64,000 nt of DNA from Pisaster brevispinus (lineage: Eukaryota; Echinodermata; Asteroidea; Forcipulatida; Asteriidae): contig JAMKCF010000012.1 of assembly GCA_023634235.1 (NCBI GenBank), positions 5,190,329-5,254,328 of the forward strand, written 5' to 3'. The first letter of the stretch is position 1; each line of letters begins with the position of its first letter. This document shows, one piece after another, positions 57,765-64,000 of this stretch. The notes under the pieces are model-generated. The model worked only from the letters and a program-made list of their open reading frames with translations. It was not told the DNA's origin and did no database searches. A program made the position numbers and the translations under genes.

Positions 57765-57885
57765 CCCCCTTCTGAACGAGGTCAAGACAACATGACCCCT
57801 TCACATTGAGGTCGCGGCTTGACCGTTTTATAACAAAGGTTTCGACCTGACTTTTTTTTACATTGAGGTCAATACTTGACCTCTT
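57765..57885. promoter_or_regulatory. Cluster of paired AGGTCA nuclear-receptor half-sites
   Basis: Three inverted pairs of AGGTCA-like hexamers occur within about 110 bp: 57778-57799 (GAGGTCA ... TGACCCC), 57808-57824 (GAGGTCGCGGCTTGACC) and 57865-57883 (a perfect GAGGTCAA-TAC-TTGACCTC). They could bind nuclear receptors as an intronic enhancer of the gene starting at 56352, or be a degenerate tandem repeat. Confidence 0.4.
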
Positions 57886-58095
57886 TTATACGATGACAGC
57901 GTCTCAGATCATTCCACACCTATGTCATACGCTTTACATCGGCCCATAATCGTAGTCAAATTTGAAACTGAACACATTGAGATAAAATTAAAAGAGATAA
58001 GCTATAGGGCCTAGTGCCAACATCATGTGGTGAGATCATTTTGTTTATAGTTGTGATGGTTCTGAGAGAAGAAATGGCTCTCTCTTTAGAACCGC

Positions 58096-58155
58096 CGCGG
58101 TGGGGTTTTACCTCTGTTTTTCCACGACTAAAAAACAGAGATAAACCACACCGCG
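58096..58155. repeat. Small imperfect hairpin
   Basis: CGCGGTGGGGTTTTACCTCT at the left pairs with AGAGATAAACCACACCGCG at the right across a short loop, with a few mismatches. Confidence 0.65.
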
Positions 58156-58742
58156 TTACCGTAACCTTATCTTTTCAGCTGATTTTTGTTTGATTGGTTA
58201 TAAATCCAGTCACATTTTAGGTCACGTCTGTGGCCCTTTTTAGAGGCAAAATTACGCAAACCTAAAAAAAAAACAAAGAATGGTTAAGATGGACGCCCAC
58301 ACAAAAGGCAATGCGTTTGAAATTGCTCAATTGGGTGTATTTAATTATGCATTCCAAGAATACTTATTAGCGAGCACAATGCAAGCAGACAATTCAACAC
58401 ATTTCATTTCAATTTGTAGATAATATCGATTTTGTTGATTTGCTAAGTCGTTTGCGTCCATTGATTGAAGCTCGTTGAATTCCCAAACAGCAAGGATTCG
58501 TTTAGCACGATCCCTAAGATTTTGAAATAAAAGTTGTTTTTTTAATATTTTTTTTTCTGTAAACAATGTTATTACCGTATTTGCTACACCTTGGATTTAT
58601 TCCACTTACTTAAATATAACTCGACATAAACATTTTCAACTGATAGGCTTTTTGTATGAGTGAAGTTCTTTTTTAAATGCGCTAAACCTTGTCCATCACA
58701 GAGTGACCTTTTGTCAATTGTTTTCTTTCAAGGGTTAGCCTA

Positions 58743-58948
58743 CACTCTAAAAACTCCTGGGTCATCATTGACCCCGATTCCGGGTTTCACGGGACCATTT
58801 CTGGGTCAGGCTGGCTCGAATCTGCGACGGTTTGACCCATTTCTGTGTCATTTTGACAAAGATTCCGAGTTATACTGACCCATAAAAATGGTCAGGCCCT
58901 ACGAGACCCCGAATACGGGTATATTTTGACCCGGGAGTTTTTAGAGTG
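58743..58948. repeat. CACTCTAAAAACTC-type MITE, copy 1
   Basis: Ends CACTCTAAAAACTCCTGGGT and the inverted ACCCGGGAGTTTTTAGAGTG. TA precedes the left end; the right flank is AA. The interior is a series of TGACCC/GGGTCA motifs in both orientations. Confidence 0.85.
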
Positions 58949-59224
58949 AAGTACCGGCATGTTCTTAAAAGATGGTTATAGAAAATCTGCTAGCTACGGA
59001 CTCGTCCTGTATACGTGTGATTGTTGAGTCAAGCAATCTTTTTGAGAAATAGTTTTAAATCACACATAAAATTAATTGTCTTAAAACGAGCTTTCTGGCG
59101 CTATTCTAATATATTACATAGACCTTTCTCGAAACCATTGCTGAATGGGCGTGGGGTCCGACTTAAAGAGTTTTGTAAGAATTTCTTTTGTAACGAGGTT
59201 TCAACTATTTGGGTTGAACAAAGA

Positions 59225-59305
59225 AAAGTTGGCTAGAGCGGGACTTAACCTGCGACCGAAGGAACGTGTCGGCGCTCCACCAACTGATCTATCTAGCCCT
59301 AATGT
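59225..59305 (-). repeat. tRNA-like sequence (pseudo-tRNA or SINE head)
   Basis: On the minus strand GGCTAGATAGATCAGTTGGT (A box, D arm) and a 7-bp acceptor pairing GGCTAGA/TCTAGCC are visible. The anticodon loop lacks the usual T33 and the T arm has a degenerate B box (GGTTAAGTCC). It is therefore probably not functional. Confidence 0.45.
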
Positions 59306-59639
59306 TGGCGGTTTCCCTATTTTGTTAATATCTTTGTTTGGAAAGGGGTGGGTGGGGTGGTGTGTGCTTCTAAAAGACAGACAGAGTTTAGGCTAGAGCC
59401 AAATATGTTTATAAAGAGGACCTACAATACAACTGTACGTCCCCCACCCCCCAATGGAGTGCGTATTGTTGCCCCTTATTTGGTCGGAGGTTGTCCGTTT
59501 GGTGAAGAATTGAGCTCGTCATTACAACCTCTTTCTCAGCGTAGATCGGTTGCCAACCTCTGTCCGTTCTTAAGGTATTTCCACGGTAGATGTTTCACGA
59601 GTGCAACTGTCCTGGTTCCTCTTCCATGACCAGGGTGTT

Positions 59640-62600
59640 TAAGCACGAAACCATGCTTTGTGCTTGTTCTCGCCCATTACAATATTGCTGGTAAGCTGAA
59701 ATGTAGAAGAAAGAGTCATTCTTCTAATCACTTTGTCCATGTTTGCTGCGTCTCTTTGGAACTTCTTGTTTGGTGCATTTCCCCTGCATTCCACGATCGT
59801 TTTAAATAAATTCCTACTTTCAGCTTTCCTTAGTTTTTACAGCTTCTTTGTCTTCTGACCCTTTGCTAAGAGCCTTGTTTTGGGCGAATTTGCACATTAA
59901 AAAAAAAGAAGTTTTGTTATTTGTTTTTGTTTTTTAATAATTTTCAAAAATGTCCTTACAATTTCAATATTACAATATCAGTAGAAATGCCATTTGTTAA
60001 CACGGCTACTAATGTCATGATACCGATGCTACTAGCACGAGACTAGAAAAACGGTCGGGCCGCGAAACCTGTTGCTGGTGGTCTGCCACCAGAATAAAAA
60101 AAACCCAAATCGATATTTTCCCCCTTATAAATTTGATGGAGCAAGCTGAATTTGATTGTTCTCGCGTAACCACACTTAAATAGACCGATGTTTGGACCGA
60201 TGTGCCCTTGGGCTGCCTATGGTATAAATAGGTCTGGCATTCTGATTCGCTAATGAGCTGTAATATTCTGTACAATATGAAGCAGTGACGTATACCAAGG
60301 GGTTGGGAGGTGGGGGAATAGGTGAAGGGGTTGAGTCATGACATGAGTAATTTGGATGTGTTTGTGAAGGTATTGTGTGTGGTGCTTCATTGGCCATTTT
60401 GGTGGACACAAATACTAATGACTATTATATTATACTGTAGGTTTGGGTCAATTCGTCTGTATTACACCAAAACCAAACTGCGCATTCCTAGTGACCACCA
60501 TTATTATCTCAAAAAGGCTAATGGTGTTGGAAGGAGTGGGTTTGAGTGGACCATTGTGGAGGAGGAAGGGGTTGCTTGGGGATCGAGTCCCCCCCCCCGT
60601 CTACTATAATAAAGACACACAGCGAAATGTTAAAAGGAGAACTTCGTTAATCGATGACAGTCGAAAGTGTTTTCTAGACTTGGGGGGGGGGGTGAGACTT
60701 CAAATAGGAGGCTAGAGGGTCAACTAAAAAACCCGAATGCCAACTAGAATGATCTCCTCACATCTTATCAAGGCAGAACTTTCTTCTCATCCCCTCCCCT
60801 TAAAAGGTGGATAGACCTATAATTACTCATAAAATTAATGACCACAAAACTTAATTGGTAAAGAGCACTGCAGAAACGACCCCCCCCCCATGAAGAAATA
60901 AAGTTACAGAGAAAGAGGACATTTTTCACAAAACCAATTGAACATGAGAAAGGCTTCAGGCATGGTGCTGTAAAGGAGCTTTTTTCTTTCACATTTTTTC
61001 TTTGAAATATTCTTTAGTTCCTGGTCCGATTGCGCCGCGTGATATTATTTGTCTTAACGCACCTTTGACCTTCCTTTGTATTTACCTATTAATCTATCTG
61101 TTCATTTACTTTAATGTCAAAGATGTCGTAGAAGTAAGCCTTACATCGTCACCAATCACACACAACAACATCAACCCCCTATTGGAACACTTCTTACTAT
61201 AATATAAGGGGAAGTTGACATCAAAAACAAGGTTGTTTTTACACGTTCTCAATCATCACAATGTTTGCCTTCCTTACTATTGACATTATGACCTGACAGG
61301 CAAACCTCCGTCACATTACGAAGTCGCATTGGTTGAGATGATAATAGGGCTGGCAGTCAATCGGCCGCCTGATGATCGTCATCTGTTAATTTGTACAAGA
61401 TTCTTTGTGTTAATTTGCTTTGGGTTTTAATTATATGCTTTGTTAATTTGATAAGGCTATTGGGCGGTTATTGTTCGTATAGTTAGACTTCATGCTTCAG
61501 GACCAATAACGATTTGGCTGTCTTTGCAAACTGTCAACTGCTGTATACGAAACGCTTTCTAAAAAAAATGTATCATCGGAAATGTGTGTGTTACTCGAAA
61601 ACCAACATAATGAAAACCAACACAATGCACACGTACATCATTGTGTACCAAGCACTGCATACAGGCATATTATTTGGATATGGTGCCAATTAAACAAAAC
61701 GACAGTCAGGCCTATAGGACTTTTTCTCTAGGGGGTCACTGACAAGTTGTAATAACAGCAGCCCCTGTGTGCATGTCTCGCCCGTGTTTGAATGTTTGGT
61801 CCAGTACTGTAAGGCCATTTTGTTCCCATCGGAAAAGTACAAAACTGCGTATAACGTAACACCCAATTCGACGCCCTGGAAGAGGTCTCCCTTTCAACAT
61901 AACGTTTCATGCTGGGGATGACCGAATTCAAGATATGCGGTTCTCTTAAATTTGCATGGCCCGATTTTGCTTTAAACACATTCTTTTTGAACGTTCTTCT
62001 CTATACGAATTTTGATAGATGATGCTGTTTCAAAACGAAATATTTACAGAAACTTTTGCATATGCCAAGGACAATGCACAAAATATATTTGACATGCAAA
62101 AATGGTTGTGCATGGTTGATTGACGTGATTTTATGTAGAGATCCCAACAAAATAACATTTTTAGTTTTAATTCCCCCCCGTGCAATTGCCGTTTCAAATT
62201 TAAATTTAAAATTTGGGGTCAAACCAGCCAAACTTTGACCTAAAAAGCATCTTTAAGAGAAAGTGCCATGTAATTTGGCAAACAAGCTGTTCAGCAGGTT
62301 TGCGCCGTGTAGCCGTGAATTGCATGTGAGCTTTTTAAGTTCCCCATTTTGCAAAAAACGTTTAGTACAAAGTACGTGTTTACAAAAGTTAAAATCCAAC
62401 TAATTTTAGGGCGTCCAACGATTAGCATTTAACATGTCATCAATTAGCTTCTAAATGAAGACAGTGGATTTCTCAAATCGCAATTGCGTGGGTAAGAAAT
62501 GAGACGGTTAACAGGGCTATATCAGACGACCGTAATAAAAGAGAAGCAGTGCTCGTTGGTAAAACTGTGTTTTCAAGACAAGTGGAGCTAGCCGGCAGTT

Positions 62601-63400
62601 AATATTGATTTATCATGGAAAACAATTCGGCAAAGCGGGTTTTAATGTCTTTCCAGGTTTGACTGAGTGTACATTGACATGAAAATAATAATAACATAAA
62701 TAGGACTACTGTAAAAAAAAGTAGTGAACGAGGATAATGGTCGTGTACGGCCTATTCTCAGACGCCGAAAATGGCCACAGTTTGCAATCCGAACTGTAGA
62801 ATCATAAAATGCAATAAAGCTACTCCGTGTTTCTAATAACGATGAGTTTCTATTCCCGCGTATTTAAAACAAAATTAGGGGAAATCTGTTTTGTTCCGGT
62901 TCCGGGTTTAAATCATGTCATTCTTAGCAAACCATTCGAACGGTGGCATAAAATAAAGTCTCCAACCGTGTTTACGTCCGTGGTATTTATTTATTTATTT
63001 TATATCTTTAGACATCTACGCAAGGAATAAAGTTGAAAAGGGGCTGTCAAGGTTATACAAAAATATAAAAACTGCCATCGAAAGATGTGTAAAAACAGAC
63101 CCCTGCCACCGATAAAAATATAATTATATAATGATTAAAATGGAGAATACCCACGGCTTTTAAAATCACACAACAGTAAAACATTAAATCGAAAAGCAAA
63201 CCTGGCAGAAACAAAACACCCATTAAAACGCCCTTGAAACCCCCACCAACAACTACCCCCCCCCCAAAAAAAACCCCAGCAGGCAGTGATAAAAAATTTC
63301 AGCCATATTGAAAGAGCAATGTGCCGTACATGGTGTTGGTGTCATGAGGCCCGTGACCGTACACTCTAAACCCCATCAGTCCATGTACAGACACAGGCCT
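59640..63400. other. Gene-poor stretch, possible long intron
   Basis: I see no exon that I can defend. Poly-C/poly-G tracts occur near 60588-60598, 60680-60692 and 60881-60890. If the exon at 56352 is real, this may be intronic. Confidence 0.35.
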
Positions 63401-63404
63401 GCGA

Positions 63405-63709
63405 CACTCTATAAAAAAACTCCCGGGACGGCGGAATTGACCTCAATTCCGAGTCGTCGTATAGGGACCTGACCCAGCTCTGGGTCAGGCTGCCTTTGAA
63501 ACGGGTTACAAAATGGGGATTTCACTCGGAATCTGCGTCATTTTGACCCATTTCTTAGTCATTGTGATTTGTGACACATTCCGGGTTTATAGCCTGACCC
63601 AGAAATGGGTCAGGTGCCTCGGGACCCGGGTCAATTTTGACCCCGGGTCAGTTTTGATTCGGGTCAATTTTGACCCCGGGTCAATTTTGACCCCGGAGTT
63701 TTCAGAGTG
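63405..63709. repeat. CACTCTAAAAACTC-type MITE, copy 2, with internal tandem repeats
   Basis: Left CACTCTATAAAAAAACTCCC, right CCCCGGAGTTTTCAGAGTG (inverted). Near the right end the unit GGGTCAATTTTGACCCC is repeated about four times, itself an inverted GGGTCA/TGACCC pair. Confidence 0.8.
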
Positions 63710-63761
63710 AAGGCCTGTGATCATGACACCAGTCCTTTTTGATGAGACCTATGGGTTGTTC

Positions 63762-63955
63762 ACACACACACACACAAGTGTGTAAACACCTCCAATCGGG
63801 GACCTCCTATTGTCCCACTTTAACTTTTTGGCAACAGCTCCCATTGGTTTTGTACACAATTTCCAACTGGGGACATTAACCCAACCGGGGACCCTATTGT
63901 CCTCTTTTGTTATAGGTCCCCGGTTTGAATGTGAAAACAAACTCACACACACTCG
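63762..63955. repeat. GT-rich repeat family, third copy
   Basis: CA microsatellite, then AAGTGTGTAAACACCTCCAA, GGGGACCTCCTATTGTCC, CAACAGCTCCCATTGGTTTT, and TTATAGGTCCCCGGTTTGAA, in the same order as 25550-25735. The family therefore occurs at both ends of the right half. Confidence 0.75.
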
Positions 63956-64000
63956 GCCATTGCAATTGTTTGCACATTACTGTGAACCGATTGCAATTGC

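Noticed and set aside
59225..59305. Functional tRNA gene on the minus strand
   Set aside because: The acceptor stem pairs, but the anticodon loop and T arm are degenerate.

Overview
The window is eukaryotic nuclear DNA. It is AT-rich, intron-containing and dense in tRNA-derived SINEs, foldback and miniature inverted-repeat (MITE) elements and microsatellites. The two proteins I can name, centractin and ER alpha-glucosidase I, are animal-type. The repeats recall those I associate with echinoderm genomes, especially sea stars: tRNA-type SINEs ending in (ATT)n, palindromes starting GGGCCCAATTTCAT, and an element with TTGGTAATTACTC near its end. That placement rests on memory of repeat families, not on a search. 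I saw no bacterial or viral genome structure, rRNA, intact functional tRNA or CRISPR array.

Layout. At the left edge are the last two coding exons of a plus-strand centractin (ARP1/ACTR1) gene, ending at 943. From 14414 down to 8878 on the minus strand lies a complete four-exon gene for mannosyl-oligosaccharide glucosidase (MOGS, GH63). It has a compact CpG-rich promoter just upstream (14415-14650). At 18406-25018 (+) is a gene I do not recognise: a 42-nt candidate microexon and one very large terminal exon encoding about 940 residues, with TPR-like helices followed by a beta-rich half. A near-perfect 963-bp inverted repeat (18854-19816 / 21222-22184) sits between these two exons and stops right at the large exon.

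From 25 kb rightward the window is mostly non-genic. It holds GT-rich repeats related to the copy at 63.8 kb, several MITE families in two or three copies each, and a degenerate LINE reverse-transcriptase 3' end (40578-41165, -). A 4.4-kb unit bounded by terminal inverted repeats and TA dinucleotides (31255-35670) contains two exons that splice in frame into half of a SAM domain. At 55.85-56.39 kb a CpG-rich stretch leads into a candidate first coding exon (56352-56393, +) with a perfect splice donor. The rest of that gene was not found and may extend past the window.

The named genes have unrelated housekeeping roles: dynein/dynactin transport and N-glycan trimming in the ER. Nothing suggests an operon or a functional cluster. 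The least expected objects are the SAM-bearing TIR unit, the large inverted repeat fused to the unknown gene, and the MOGS variant with an unusually long acidic cytosolic tail and a proline-rich insertion.
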